Assembly: GCA_013398175.1 (NCBI GenBank) | Contig: VZRZ01006843.1 | Coordinates: 62,001-126,000 of the forward strand | Origin: Climacteris rufus | Taxonomy: Eukaryota > Chordata > Aves > Passeriformes > Climacteridae | Length of the DNA: 64,000 nucleotides | Direction of reading: 5' to 3' | Shown here: piece by piece, positions 53,901-64,000 of the stretch | Position numbering within the stretch: position 1 is the stretch's first letter | Layout: every line of letters starts with the position of its first letter | Program-made: the position numbers and the translations under genes | Notes under the pieces: model-generated | Database searches by the model: none | The model's input: only the letters and a program-made list of their open reading frames with translations | Told to the model about the DNA's origin: nothing

Positions 53901-56900
53901 GGGTTTTCCTCCCACATGGAAATAAGCTGAAATTTTTATTTTATAAAAAAGACATAGTAGGAAAAATATGAGTACTGTAACACATTCTGAGAAATTGTAC
54001 ATAAAGATCATGTGTGCCTCTGTGGTGAAACCTGAGGCAGAACAACCCATATATCAATCTGAAAATCAGATCATAAAATTTGATCAAACTTCATAAGACT
54101 CTTTGGAAAATTAAAACAGGAGTATGCTTAGATTACAGAGCTGAGCAGTTAGTTTCTTCAAATCTATAATAATTCCCCAGCTCTGGGCAGCTGTGCTGAA
54201 GAAGTAGTAACACAACTAAAGCCAGGAAATACTGCTATCCCAAGATCTCAATGTATTGACTAACGGACCATTTGTATGTCCTGCATGTTGGAAAGGACGG
54301 GGAGACTTGGACTGCAAAAACTTGCCACTGAAAGTCCGGAAGTCAAAACTGAGGTAGAAACTTATTTTTTTGTGTGTGAATGTAGGTGCAATACACATTT
54401 ATCTGGATATTCTTTTCTAACAATGGAGAATTATACATGTGCGCTAAGCTTATTTAACTTCTTATTTTCTCCAGCAAGTTTATTTGCAAAAAATTTCTTC
54501 TCTCTAGGAACTTTGTATGCCTCTCCAGATTAAACTTTATTTCACCCTACTGAGTATGATATGCATGGAAAATGTAAAATAAATCTATAGATTACATAGA
54601 AAACTGGGGTCCATGAAAAGTTAGCTGAATAAAGCTATCCATTTTTTTTTTATCTGAACAGGCAAAAAGAGTATATTACTTCCTTCTATACAATTTTTTT
54701 ATTTAAATATGCATTTTTTAATGTCTTGCATTGATATCTGCTGTGTTATACTGACTTGGAGCTTCAGTTCACAGGGGCTTTGTGTATTCTAGTGTTGCTG
54801 AGGCAAGCATTGATCCACAGACTTAACCTGCAGCACCTCAGTAACTTCAGTGATGCACAAGTACAAAATCACCCACAATTAGGAACATGGAAAACTGAAG
54901 TGTACCTAAGTAAAATAGTACTGAAAGCATATACAGGACTCTGAGCAGTATTTAAGTAGAGAAAAGAAAGAATGAAAATAAGAAAATTCTACAAAGGTTA
55001 GGTATATACATCTATATTTTTTCTGTTGCAGAACCACAGAAATTTTAATCTCAATGAAAACGAGAGGGATCGCCAGACTCTTCTAGGGCTACTCCAAATG
55101 ATTGTGCCCACTTAGGCACCTGGGTCTCTGCTTACTGCTTCAGAGGGCTGGTCTGTCTGATACCTATCTTCTTTGTATCTTCACGTTAGCAGCAACTTTG
55201 TTCTTATTACAGGATGAAGGCATAGGTATTTTTACTTCTCCTTGGCTGAATGCCAAATACAGCTGGACAGTCAGTATGGAGAGATGACTTCAGGTCACAT
55301 ATCCATTTAAAAATACTTTTGAGCAATTTCTCAATATTCCAGTGGTGTTGGCCAGCAATGAAGAAGGATTATACTACTCCTATGAATTGCCCTTATGTTT
55401 TTATAATGAAAACAAAAATATTTTAGCAAAACATATCTGCTGAATTGGCAGATGACGGTAACTTTGAAGTCATGTATTTCTTTGGAACATAATAGGGCTC
55501 AGAAGGTTAAGCATGTCCTGTAATTTTGTGATTACAATCAGCATGAATCAAATGATGCTTTCTAGTAATTTATCTTATCAATAAGGAAATCAAGTGTTTG
55601 GGTGGCTATATTCAATCATCCGTACTTAGGACTATCTGTTCATCAAGTGATTGCAGGCACAAAGTCATAGTTGTACTCAAACATTTTGTGTTTCAATGGT
55701 GTTATCCTTAACCAAAAAAAACCCGAAAAAAGCAAACAAACTTTTTTCACTTACAACTAAGGAAAACAAAACCATCATGTAACAAAATATAACACACTCA
55801 CATCACGTATTTGCAAGAAAAGTGTTCTCAGGAATATATATACAGTCTGCAATTCAATTTTTTCAGACAAAATGAAAAATAACAAGAAAATTCATCAGAT
55901 AAAGACAATGAAAAATAATCACTTCTTTGTTATGTAATAGGAACTGATAAGTACTGATGAATTATTCAGAATATCTTATTTTTAAGACCTACAGTGGTAT
56001 TATGTTCTAGCAGTTATTAACATCCCTCTGGCATATTCTAGACCTAAAATAATTCAAACCTCTCTATAATAAGATTTCAGGGAAAGTACAAGTAACATGG
56101 ACCATTTAAATCATTACATGGCCTACAAAAGGATTAGCATGGCGAAGAGCACTGACTCTACAGCTGCTCCTAGCCCCATCACTTGATATTAACTAAATAA
56201 GCTGCCCTTTCCAATGTTCCTTCCCAGAAGAGGAGTAGGAATGAGTGAAAACAACACATTACCTTTGTAAAAATGCAAATATCCTGAGGTGTAAAAAAGA
56301 GGTGTTTCGTTAGGCACTTGTAAATCTGAATGTCATACACTCCTCCCCACTGTGCTCTTCAGAGCTGTATCACCATCAAGTTGTACACAGTATCCCTTCT
56401 TGGCCCTCAGTCATGCTTTATGCTGGCTCCCCAATGTCCCTCTACATTCTCTGGAGTTCAGAAGCCACAAACTCTTGGCATTCCCCATCCTCTGCCTCTT
56501 ACTTGTGCAATCCATACTATCACAACGTGGCTGTTGAAAAGAGTTTCCAGCCCTGTGAAGCTCTTAGTCAGGACTAGGACGACATGCACTTAGGACTGCA
56601 CCACCATCTTCCTGGGAGATGGTGAATGTGCCAAGCACAGCTGGCATGCCCTGTACTCATGACTTATGACCAGCATGAAGAGGCCTGCCAACCATCATGG
56701 TTTCCCTTGCATAATCTCATGCTTAAAGAAACCCTTGCTAGGAGGTATGCTGACCAGGCTACAGGTTGACTTTAAGCTTTTGTCCTTTTCAATCAGATTA
56801 ATTTACGTGGTCTCTCTCTCCCTGGAAAAATACAATTTTACTGACTTGTCTTGGGATACAGGCCGTTACTGTGGTTTCATGACCTTTAACTTAGGAGCTT

Positions 56901-59900
56901 TGCTACGGATTCTCTTCTACTGCCCATTCTAAATTATAATTCTTGAAGAAAAATATGGTGCACATGTCTAACACCTGGGGAAACAATGGATGGACTGACT
57001 CTTAGAAAAGGATTCAATAACAGGTCTTCCTTGTAAAAATATTACTCTTGTAATTCTGCCAAGACCAGTGTTTACATTGATTATCTCTTGTGTAAGTAAT
57101 GGTAAAATAAATTAAAGCTTCAAGGACAATGCCAACTAAGTGTTTAAATTTCTCAAAGTTTTTTGTTTTTTTTTTAACACAGTTGGGTAAGGTAGTCTGG
57201 CACCCCTTCAGCATCAACATTCCCTCATGGTTGCAGGCTGTTTATGGATTATTAAAAAAAGAGATAATTGACATTACCTGTGAACTTTCTTTGGCATTCA
57301 GCTAACTAAGAAAATTTGGCAGCAATTTATATATCACCTTTTCAAATGTCATGGGTGGCTGATTGTAGCTGATGTTTCTTAAGTGGTAGAGCTTCCATTC
57401 TGCTCTGAAAAGAATCTAGATAAAGTGTGCTAGATCTGTTTCTGGCAGTAGATAGCACAGCTCACTGAAAAAGCCCTGAAGTTTCATTGGATTTAGTTTG
57501 TAGAGATGAGGACAAAATTAGGCTAATCAAGTGAAAATCTTAATTTACATTCACATGCAACTTTCTCTTCCAAACATTTTTTTCCCAGTGTGCTTTGTTT
57601 TAATGCAGTTCTGATCTGGCTCACATATTCAGTATACTCAGTGCTGGGTTTACAGGCCAAATTTGCTAACACCATCAATCTATATATCCAGCAGGGTCCT
57701 AACTCAAACCAGTAACACCTGCATAGTAGGTGAGTGAACAAAAAGGAGATCTTAGCGCAGCGTGAAAACAAGGGTGTGGGTGTGCCTATGGAAACAGTAA
57801 GAGAAAGTGCAGACTTACAGCTCCACAGCCTTCCAAACCTGCCTTCTCTCTTTCCTTTCCCCTAGGGTAAATTCATGCTTGAACAGGAGCAGTTACAGCA
57901 GAAATACGCCAAAATAATTGTATGGCACTGAATGAGACAACCACACTTGCACAGCAAAAAATTATTTTCTTAGTGGTTATATTTTGCTTGTTGTCTCTTA
58001 ACAAGAGTAAAAAACATTAGGACAAAATCAGTGAGGTCTGGTGTCCCTGCCTATATGGGCGGGGTTGGAACTAGATGATCTGTGAGGTCCCTTCCAACCC
58101 AAACCATTCTGTGATTCCATGTTTTATCTTTAATATCGGTCAAAGAAACTGTGGTATAAAGTGGTCCATCTGACAAAGAAATTACAGAAGAATATCTGAT
58201 CACCATTCCTTCCATAGCAGATCCTGGAGAAGGTCTGTAGAAGAGGGGTTATTGCAAGGTCTACTTAGGAAGAAAGAAACATTGTGGGAAGAGAATGTAG
58301 TGTAATTAAGTGGCATATATGTTCCTCCCAATATTAGCAAAGCACTAGAATGCTGTACTTCAGTGGTGTCCCATTATTATTTTAATAGATAAGTTAGATG
58401 TGAAACAGGATTGATTTACAACACATTGCTGTATGTAGCTCTCAAAGAAAGTGGCTAAAGCTAGACAAATGATGTTCAAGTTCCACCACACTTCACTGCC
58501 AATATAATGAATTCTTAAATTGCAAAATTTTTTTGAGATTAATCTCTCCTGGAAAGAGTACATGAACTATGCAAAAATATCTGTTGATCTTCTGAGGTAT
58601 CCTATGAGTTCTCTAGATGATAGCTGATCTCTGTAGATGTTCTCAGGATTTACCGGTTGGCCTAATATGCCAGCTAATGTCTCCTTGCCATTACTCAAAG
58701 CTCATAAAACAAAAACCAAATAAACAAAACCCAAACAACTTCAGAGGGAAAATGCTGAGAAAAATTACACAGCTAGGAAAGATTTTGCTCTACTTGAACT
58801 AATTCAGAATACCTGTAATTAAAAGACACAAAATGATACACATGCTTTAAGATTAAATTATTGTATGAGCATATGAGCATATACATATTTGAAAAAGTAA
58901 AAAAAAAAGTCATACCTGGCCATAGCAACCTGCATAATGAATAAGGCTTGGGTGGTCTTTAGAGCAACTGAGTTCTGCAATAGCTTCTGTTTCACTCACC
59001 ATCCATCGAACACACTCCAGCTGACCATTCTAAATAAGCAAAAGAAAAAATCTAAATTCCAGTTGTTTCCATTCTAGATACATATCCTAAGAGGGAAAAG
59101 TTGATCACAATTACTAAAAATTTCCAGTTTGATTAAAAACTTAAAGAATAAGCCAATAAAACCTTCTGTCTTTTTCTCCAGAAAGGTTGGCTTATTTAAC
59201 AATTGCTTCTTTTACTTTCAATAATACTTGAGCATACTTTGTCATCCACAGAAAAGAGTGTAGATGTGATGGAGTTCTTCCTGTAAATGAGGGTGCTCCA
59301 GCACAAGTATTTCTAATGATGACCTGCATGACTGGACTTGTCCTGGGTCATTGCAAAGATTTGTAAGGGTCTTTAAGAGATCTGGCATAACTAAACTTTG
59401 TAGGTGTTGATCCTTACTTCCAGAGTGGTTTTCAACACTAACGGTATGGCATTTATTCTTCTTCTGGAGGCACTTCCTTTGTAACTCCCATAATGTTATA
59501 CTATGTCAGCTGTGCACCTATTTTCCATCAGAGTGATGAGTATCAGAATTTATTGTCTTTTAAACACATTATACACCTAGCTTGAAAAACAGGAAATAAA
59601 AATTGCTCAAATTTTGTAAGATTTTAAATTGGCAGACTGTAACTACTCAGTTTGATATGGGCTAAGATATCAGAGCATTTCATTAGTACAACCAGATATC
59701 AGTTTAATTTTCTATTCATAGGGTTGACCCAGAAAAATCAAAAAACCCAACACTGCCAACTGCACTAGGGTCCTAGGTTGCTGAAGAGTTGCCTCAAATA
59801 TGCAAAACTGGAGGCTGGAATCTACTAGTCTTTTATCAGTTTCTCAACTTTTCCCAAGAAGCAAATAACAATAAAGCCCCCGAACAAAAAGAAACTGTTA

Positions 59901-62900
59901 TATTTTATTTCATCCCTTCCCTTCTTTGTTACTAAGGTACTTAGAAGCTAAAATAAACTATATTCAACCATTCAATCTCACTTACTAAAGAACCAGAATC
60001 ACTATGGCTAAATCATCAGCCTTCCTGAAATATTTTTTATTTTAGTGTAATAACACCTTGAATTTCAAATTTTCCTACATGGTAACTTTTCCTGTAAACT
60101 TGGACATTAATTTTTTTCAGATTTTAACATGCTGTTCTGCAACAGGTACATTTTAATTTTGATGCAACTGCTTTAGTCAACCAAGAATTTTCACCTCCTG
60201 ATTCTTTTAAGCCTTGTAAAAATGTTCTCACACTTACCTTACAAGATTATACCAGTATTTGTAAAAAAACAAGAAACTCATGCGCCCTAAGGAAACAACT
60301 GAATCCAAGTTAAATGAAAGTTTCTTAAAATATAAAAAATATTCTTCAGAGTCAGCAGATCGATTTAAAAATTAATGTATATGCATTGACAACAATGTAT
60401 CAATTGTCAATGTCATGCAGCAGATATTGCACCTTGTGTAGTAATTCATTTTACTTTGCTTATGTAGTACCAGCCAACAGGGTTGTTTTTTTCTTTTCCT
60501 CATGTAAAATGCTTGAAAAAATAACATCCTGATGGATGCATTTCTTACTGCCATCACAGGAGGAAACTAAATGACCTTTATGTCACATTACAGCAGGGAA
60601 AGAGCCTGTTACCTTTATTGCTAATCCAGCTGGAGTTAGTTGCTCAATGTTTCGTTCGTTCAAACAGTCTTCACCCATCAAAGAAGTAAGATGCTGCAGG
60701 CATTCTGCATGTCCCTTTGATGCTGCTACATGCAACAGATTGTTGTCACATTCATCATGGATTTTATCCAGATTATCTGCTGCTAAATGTGGCTGTTAAA
60801 AAAAGCTGTATGTTAGTTACAACAAAGGATGAAAAGATACATTTATCTTCACAGCCCAAGACACAAGCCAAATATAAGGAAGTTTCCCAACAGCCATGTT
60901 CTTTTACAAGCGAAAATCTGGAGCTTTTCACTTCACTCTATAGAACCTGGCAAGTATTAGCAAAAGGACAGAGGCGGGATGCTCACTAGCTTGATTGACT
61001 GTATAGTTTCTCTCCTTCTTGTGCTATTGTCACACTACAGCGCAAGATCTTGAGTGGCTTTAAGTCTTTGCACTAGTCTGGTAATTGACATATCTGCAAA
61101 AATATCCATATTTTAACAACTTCTGCCTATTTTGAATTTTCTCTTTGTTTTTTTTAATTGATGACTCATTGAACAGAAAACATCCATGACTTTTGAAAAA
61201 TGTTCCTGATTAATTTTGCTCATCACAAAAGTGGTAGCTTGTGTTAAGCACAATTTAAGATGTAGTTAAAGCACATGACAGAAGACTTTTATGTTATAGC
61301 TTGTTCCCATGAAAAAATCTGTTGTGATATTTACCTGAAGTTCTACACCGCGATGTAATACACTGTTTCTGCCCAACTCTAATTTTGAGACAAAACAATT
61401 GGATTGAGACACTCCAAAAGGAAAACAGAAGATTGAAGACAGAGTTAATGTGTAGCAATAACTAAGTTCCTACAGCTATGTCGTCTTGCCAGGGTATTGT
61501 TCCACAAGTCTACTTAATTTAGAGGCTTTGACCAGTCTGGAAAAAATACCTATTTTCTTACCTATTATATCCTCTTTTTTCCTCCCCAGTCTTTATTTCA
61601 GGGTGAATTTAACTTGCTTTTCTGTCCTAATGGGCAATCTACTATTGTGTTCTGCCTTTGTCTGGGTTTGAATATCTTCCTTTGTTCTTGCTTCTATGTT
61701 AATAGAATGCCTTTGTGCTTGAGCTAGACTGGTAAACAGAGAAGCTAAACAAAAATCCAACAAAACCAGTTTTTATAAATACACTGTGCCTCCACCAGCT
61801 GTTCTGTGTGGAGAGCATCTGTGTGATGCTCTGCATCATTGGGCTAACTTGCAACCAGTTACTTAGGAAACCATCATTGACAGTGCCTGATCACAGTGCT
61901 AGAATTTACTGAAAAAACTTCGTATGTGTCAAAGGCCAACGAGGCTTTAGAGAAAGCTTCTGCCTGAGAATGCTGCTGCAACAAGAAAGCATAAACACTC
62001 CTGAATAATAATCAGAACACAACAGAAGCCTCTCTGTTTCCATCATCAACCTCTAAATAACAACTGTGGTAAATCAGCAATAATGGAGCAAAGTGCCCCA
62101 CAAATGTGAAAGGCAAAACTCAGTTAGGATTTCAATGTGATATTTAAGTGATCCTATTAGTTAAAACATCTGCCTTCTTTATTATTTCAGTGTACTGCAT
62201 AAAATAGCAATCTTGGCCATGCATACATAAAACCAGTATCTTGGTTTTGCTACAAATTTTATTTAAATATTAGTATTTTCCATTTGGAAGCCCTTAAGAT
62301 TAATTTCTAAGAAATGTACAAGATAAAAAGGGGTAGTGGTTCAAAATATGAACTTCATCAGCTTAACTGGCCTAATAAACTACCTCATAGATCACTTTTA
62401 TTCTACATTTTTTATGAAAAAGATGATACTTACCAGTAAAGATATCTGGCCTTCCTTTACAATGTTTAAGATGCTCTTAATTTTTTTCACCTCTTCATTC
62501 CTCTCTTCTGGGCCCCCTGCACTGTTCCAGGTCATACTCAGTTCCTCTAGCTGCTTGCTTTCTGCCACTGCTGTCTGCAGGTGGAAAGTCCTCCGGTGGC
62601 AGTTTGGCATAATCTTGTCAACTTTGTGAGCATGAGGATCAATAACTGTCCTGCTGAGGAAGCCCTTGCCTTGGGCTTCAGATTCATGGACTGAGCTACA
62701 CTTAATTAAAGGCTGGGAAAGCTCTAATTCTTCTGCTGAATGCCTGTGCTGATCAAGGACAATGGACTGTGTTTTTCTCAGCTGAGAGCCTTTCACTGGG
62801 GACAGCACACAGAATTGTGTCCCACCAGCAGGCGAGCTCTCTGTGTTCCCTGCAGGACAGGTCTTGCCACTTAGACCATTCTCTGTTGAACACACACCCA

Positions 62901-63296
62901 GAAGTTTTTTCTCAGGAGCTACCTTTGTAAAAGGAACAGGTTGCTGGCTTGATTTAATATAAGGCACATCCAAAATTTCATCCATATCTAGGTCATAGTG
63001 CTCCAGCTCCCCAAGCAGAACAGCAGGCTCAGTGTTTTTGCTTTTAAGGCTCTCTCCTTCTCCTGGACTCTGGTCATCATTTGGAGGTGCAGGTTGAGAA
63101 TCACTGACTTTCTGGTATTCTCCCTTCTGGTTCTTCTGGTCATCACTTTCATTGTTCTCAGAGTTTTCTGGCTGGTGCTTTAATGGGGAAACTCTCTTCA
63201 CTGGTCTGAATTTATTGCACACATCTGCAATTCCTGTTGGTTTCTGTGCATTTCCAAGAAGAGTTGAGACCCCACAGTTCCAGCTGCTGCTGGAAA
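31894..63296 (-). CDS. SNCAIP: SNCAIP (synphilin-1) gene, coding span, 5'-partial
   Basis: Synphilin-1 is a cytoplasmic and presynaptic scaffold that binds alpha-synuclein. In mammals it is a substrate of the ubiquitin ligases parkin and SIAH and is found in Lewy bodies. Eight coding segments were assembled on the minus strand: 62434-63296, 60613-60792, 58916-59029, 53601-53726, 48117-48286, 41471-41563, 37956-39018 and 31894-31899. Every intron is GT-AG and the joined reading frame stays open for about 871 residues. Order of parts: a Ser-rich N-terminal region, ankyrin-type repeats, a coiled coil, and a long Ser-rich C-terminal region ending in an Ala codon and stop. As I recall it, the human protein has about 919 residues, so only the start (about 44 residues) is missing and should lie beyond 64000. 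Identity rests on near-verbatim stretches shared with mammalian synphilin-1 along its whole length. No frameshift or premature stop was seen, so the gene looks functional. Confidence 0.96.
31900..37955 (-). other. SNCAIP: SNCAIP last intron (6056 bp)
   Basis: Donor GTGAGT at 37955 and acceptor CCAG at 31900. It contains a short CR1-like tail near 37171. An AT-rich segment at about 32085-32420 carries TAAT/ATTA-type sites. The higher-GC stretch at 34690-35050 is of unknown origin. No coding exon was recognised inside. Confidence 0.75.
37171..37245 (-). mobile_element. Short CR1-like 3' tail, minus orientation
   Basis: AATCACAGAATTAACTAGG, then TTGCAAAAGACCTTTGAGACC and ATCAAGTC look like the reverse complement of a retroelement 3' end common in bird genomes (CR1-like). 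It is only about 75 bp, so family assignment is uncertain. Confidence 0.5.
37956..39018 (-). CDS. SNCAIP: SNCAIP large C-terminal exon (1063 bp)
   Basis: One base plus 354 codons. The acceptor TTTAAG precedes 39018 and completes AG|C (Ser). It begins LPSSPASSKPQW and contains the helical stretch DKILRQLLGKEISENV, the basic helix KRELKLARLRQLMQRSL, then an acidic Ser cluster (SESDTDSANSED). Further on are the basic KSPSSKRRTSQN, the RVTF motif at 38265-38276, KRPFGTFRSIMETLSG and an Asn run. It ends SKGRNKP. After the Pro codon (37956-37958) stands a strong donor, GTGAGT. The frame stays open past it to a stop at 37905, adding 16 unconserved residues that I treat as intron. Mammalian synphilin-1 ends KGKNKAA, so the exon should end here or one residue later. 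Confidence 0.93.
39019..41470 (-). other. SNCAIP: SNCAIP intron (2452 bp)
   Basis: GTAAGG...TTTAAG boundaries. It contains a near-perfect inverted repeat at 40243-40280 and otherwise only unique AT-rich sequence. Confidence 0.9.
40243..40280. repeat. Near-perfect inverted repeat (18-bp arms, 2-nt centre)
   Basis: The arms 40243-40260 (CTCACCTTAGTATTGGTG) and 40263-40280 (CACCAATACTAAGATGAG) are complementary at 17 of 18 positions. In SNCAIP pre-mRNA (minus strand) the one exception is a G-U pair, so the stem would be continuous. Confidence 0.95.
41471..41563 (-). CDS. SNCAIP: SNCAIP coiled-coil exon (93 bp)
   Basis: One base, 30 codons and two bases. It completes the split Glu and reads QTVERVTLQNQLQQLLEAQ, a Leu/Gln heptad-like helix that continues the coiled coil of the previous exon, then RSEGKSLLTSP. 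The acceptor CTTGCAG precedes 41563 and the donor GTAAGG follows 41471. Phases match the neighbouring exons on both sides (GA|G and AG|C). Confidence 0.94.
41791..41836 (+). repeat. ATTCATAT-rich simple repeat
   Basis: Four imperfect TTCATAT(A) units in an SNCAIP intron. Confidence 0.85.
46690..47350 (+). mobile_element. Degenerate avian LTR-like interspersed repeat
   Basis: The segment resembles a widespread avian interspersed repeat that I associate with endogenous-retrovirus LTRs. Recurrent CATGGGCTGCAG-type units lie at about 46990-47080. A TTCTTAAAC...CACAGAGGTGCTA motif lies near 47185-47212, GATGGGGCTTG at 47225, and an end motif TACCCAATACAATTAG at about 47332-47347. It contains no gag, pol or env coding sequence that I can recognise. 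Class and borders are uncertain. The long open frame across it is accidental. Confidence 0.45.
47134..47168 (+). repeat. (TCTCC)7 microsatellite
   Basis: Seven perfect pentamer units, within the LTR-like repeat. Confidence 0.97.
48117..48286 (-). CDS. SNCAIP: SNCAIP last ankyrin repeat and start of coiled coil (170 bp)
   Basis: Fifty-six codons plus two bases. It starts TLVEYGANVTMQNHVGEKPSQSAERHGH, the last ankyrin unit, and ends CMSLASQVVKLTKQLKE, the start of the coiled coil that in mammals is part of the central alpha-synuclein-binding region. The acceptor TTTTTACAG precedes 48286. The donor GTAAGT starts at 48116 and splits the Glu codon (GA|G). Without splicing, the frame would stop at TAA within the donor. 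Confidence 0.95.
48487..48528 (+). repeat. Perfect 21-bp tandem duplication
   Basis: Two identical 21-base units (beginning CAACAATAACATAG) directly adjoin, about 200 bases upstream of the acceptor of the 48117-48286 exon. Confidence 0.97.
50918..50957 (+). repeat. (TAA)13 microsatellite
   Basis: A perfect trinucleotide run of about 40 bases in an SNCAIP intron. It is followed at 50964-50974 by the complementary TTATTATTATT, so the two can pair as a hairpin. Confidence 0.97.
51538..52923 (+). mobile_element. CR1 LINE fragment, 5'-truncated
   Basis: This copy is homologous to the reverse-transcriptase part and 3' end of avian CR1 non-LTR retrotransposons. Translation fragments resemble the RT region (RGLSA/SVPGKFIEQI, PSQHGFVKGRFCLNHLISFY, then LVDEEKAVAIST), but stops and frameshifts break the frame. 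It ends at the typical CR1 tail of repeated TTCTATGA/CTCTATGA octamers at about 52910-52923. It is 5'-truncated, dead, and antisense to SNCAIP. The start is approximate. Confidence 0.9.
53601..53726 (-). CDS. SNCAIP: SNCAIP ankyrin-region exon 3 (126 bp)
   Basis: Forty-two codons in phase 0, beginning EKILLWLLQFMQEQG and continuing with SLDEVDQDGNTAVHTAAQHGYLGCIQ. The acceptor CCCCCTAG precedes 53726 and the donor GTAGAG follows 53601. DQDGNTAVHTAAQHGYLGCIQ is a clear ankyrin repeat core. The exon fits the human protein in length and phase. Confidence 0.95.
53727..58915 (-). other. SNCAIP: SNCAIP intron (5189 bp)
   Basis: GTATGA...CCCTAG boundaries. It contains a short CR1 3' tail (58036-58120). 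A somewhat GC-richer stretch at 56330-56660 has an open frame of 87 codons that I do not recognise and think is chance. Confidence 0.9.
58036..58120 (+). mobile_element. CR1 3'-end fragment
   Basis: A short CR1 tail, with GGTGTCCCTGCCTATATGGG, GGTTGGAACTAGATGATCTG, GGTCCCTTCCAACCC and the end TTCTGTGATTCCATG. It is antisense to SNCAIP and well conserved, so it may be fairly young. Confidence 0.85.
58916..59029 (-). CDS. SNCAIP: SNCAIP ankyrin-region exon 2 (114 bp)
   Basis: Thirty-eight codons in phase 0, reading NGQLECVRWMVSETEA, then ELSCSKDHPSLIHYAGCYGQ. The acceptor TTATTTAG precedes 59029 and the donor GTATGA follows 58916. It carries the second helix of one ankyrin unit (GQLECVRWMV) and the first helix of the next (PSLIHYAGCYGQ). 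Exon length and sequence match mammalian synphilin-1 apart from isolated substitutions. Confidence 0.95.
59030..60612 (-). other. SNCAIP: SNCAIP intron (1583 bp)
   Basis: GTAACA...TTTAG boundaries. Unique AT-rich sequence; nothing else seen. Confidence 0.9.
60613..60792 (-). CDS. SNCAIP: SNCAIP ankyrin-region exon 1 (180 bp)
   Basis: Sixty codons in phase 0, starting PHLAADNLDKIHD and ending LTPAGLAIK. The acceptor TTTAACAG precedes 60792 and the donor GTAACA follows 60613. It encodes an ankyrin repeat with the typical NNLLHVAASKGHAECLQHL pattern (consensus xTxLHxAxxxGH..C..xL). The following MGEDCLNERN is the loop into the next repeat. Its length and phase fit the human protein exactly. It is too short and too interrupted to appear as a long ORF. 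Confidence 0.95.
60793..62433 (-). other. SNCAIP: SNCAIP intron (1641 bp)
   Basis: GTAAGT...TAACAG boundaries. Unique AT-rich sequence; nothing else seen. Confidence 0.9.
62434..63296 (-). CDS. SNCAIP: SNCAIP N-terminal-region exon (863 bp)
   Basis: This is the largest N-terminal coding exon: 2 bases of a split codon plus 287 codons. The acceptor CTAG is at 63297-63298, and the donor GTAAGT begins at 62433, after the codons for QISLL. Conserved blocks are SSSSWNCGVSTL at the start, then KFRPVKRVSPLKHQPE, an acidic and polar stretch (NNESDDQKNQK), and the block GELEHYDLDMDEILDVPYIK at 62953-63012. The end, KKIKSILNIVKEGQISLL, leads into the ankyrin region. The sequence is rich in Ser/Pro and has proline-directed sites (VSPLK, LSPVK), so regulatory phosphorylation is plausible. 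An alternative acceptor 6 bases further in (TTTCCAG) would change the phase; the CTAG site fits better. The frame is also open across 63297-63336, but that part is intron and not conserved. Confidence 0.95.
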
Positions 63297-64000
63297 CTAG
63301 AGAAATAGAGGAACTTGATTTAGAAGTGATTGCCACCTAACATGTGACATGATAGCATGCTTTAAAGATATACCCGGCCAAACACTGGAAACCATCATAT
63401 ATAACACGACACATTCCTATCTAAGCAGATTTAATGGCATCTCTATCAAAACTGAAGAATTTGACATTACTGAAAATAAACTTTCTTCAAGCAGCACATA
63501 CATTGTAATAATTATAAATAAAATAGTTCTAATCAAGTTCTAACCAAGAACACAAGTTGTCCATGAGCCAACAATATGTGCTTGTGGCCAAGTAGGCCAA
63601 TGGTATCCTGGGGTGCATTAGGAAGAGCATTACCAGCAATGATCTAGAGGTGATCCCCCCCCTCTACTCGGCACATATGGAGTGCTGTGTCCAGTTCTGG
63701 GCTCCTCAGTACAAGAGAGGCATGTAGCTCCTGGAGTGGGTCCAGTGGAGGGCTGTTATTATTAAGGGACTGGAGCATCTCTCCTATGAATAAAGGCTGA
63801 GAGAGTTGAGTCCGTTCAGCTTTGAGAAGAGCCAACTGGGATAAGACCTCACCAATGTCTATATGTATCTGCAGAGATGGTATCAAGAAGATGGATTAGG
63901 GTCTTAGTGGTGCCAAGCAATAAGATGAGAGGCAACAAGCAGACACTGATGCACAGAAGTTCCACCTGAACACCTGGAAGAACTTCTTTACTGTGCAGAT
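63297..64000 (-). other. SNCAIP: SNCAIP intron upstream of the first visible exon (partial)
   Basis: This is the 3' part of the intron leading to the 62434-63296 exon. The acceptor CTAG sits behind a T/C-rich tract. More than half of the visible part is a CR1 fragment. The preceding coding exon, expected to begin with the synphilin start and the DLDEIDFSDD-type acidic motif, is not in the window. Confidence 0.85.
63553..64000 (+). mobile_element. CR1 LINE fragment, continues past window end
   Basis: The order of features matches CR1 ORF2 downstream of the RT core: ATGAGCCA-CA-TATG, AGGCCAATGGTATCCTGG, CAGTTCTGGGCTCCTCAGTA, then AGAACTTCTTTACTG. The copy is degenerate, with an 8-C run near 63655, and has no long frame. 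The 3' end lies outside the window. It is antisense to SNCAIP. Confidence 0.85.

Overview
The window is vertebrate nuclear DNA, almost certainly from a bird. It is AT-rich, intron-rich and sparse in coding sequence. It carries several CR1 LINE fragments with the typical avian 3' end (TTCTATG-type octamers), plus one diverged avian LTR-like repeat. There is no prokaryotic-style gene organisation, CRISPR array or operon. A 228-base run of N at 29691-29918 is an assembly gap.

The one protein-coding gene is SNCAIP (synphilin-1, the alpha-synuclein-interacting protein), on the minus strand and 5'-partial. I could place eight coding segments, from 63296 down to 31894. All intron boundaries are GT-AG, all phases agree, and the joined frame is open. 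Reading in transcript order: a large N-terminal-region exon (62434-63296); four exons forming the ankyrin-repeat region (60613-60792, 58916-59029, 53601-53726, 48117-48286); an exon completing the coiled coil (41471-41563); a large C-terminal exon (37956-39018); and a tiny terminal coding segment (31894-31899) of one Ala codon and a stop. About 871 of roughly 919 expected residues are present. The first ~44 residues lie beyond position 64000.

The 3'UTR runs below 31894 and probably ends just past an AATAAA signal at 31342-31347. The last intron (31900-37955) is easy to miss, because the large exon reads through its GTGAGT donor for another 16 codons.

From 1 to about 31300 the window is the region downstream of SNCAIP. 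I found no convincing protein-coding gene there. The notable feature is an isolated CpG island at about 14395-14850, a likely promoter or regulatory element of unknown target. CR1 fragments lie at 24911-25412, about 25820-26150 and 30556-30657. Inside the gene, CR1 copies at 51538-52923, 58036-58120 and 63553-64000 all lie antisense to SNCAIP, and an LTR-like repeat lies at about 46690-47350.

I did not find a new biological system. The most useful results are the reconstructed 3' end of SNCAIP, a PP1-type RVxF motif beside a basic phosphosite in its C-terminal region, the orphan CpG island, and a near-perfect 38-base palindrome in an SNCAIP intron.
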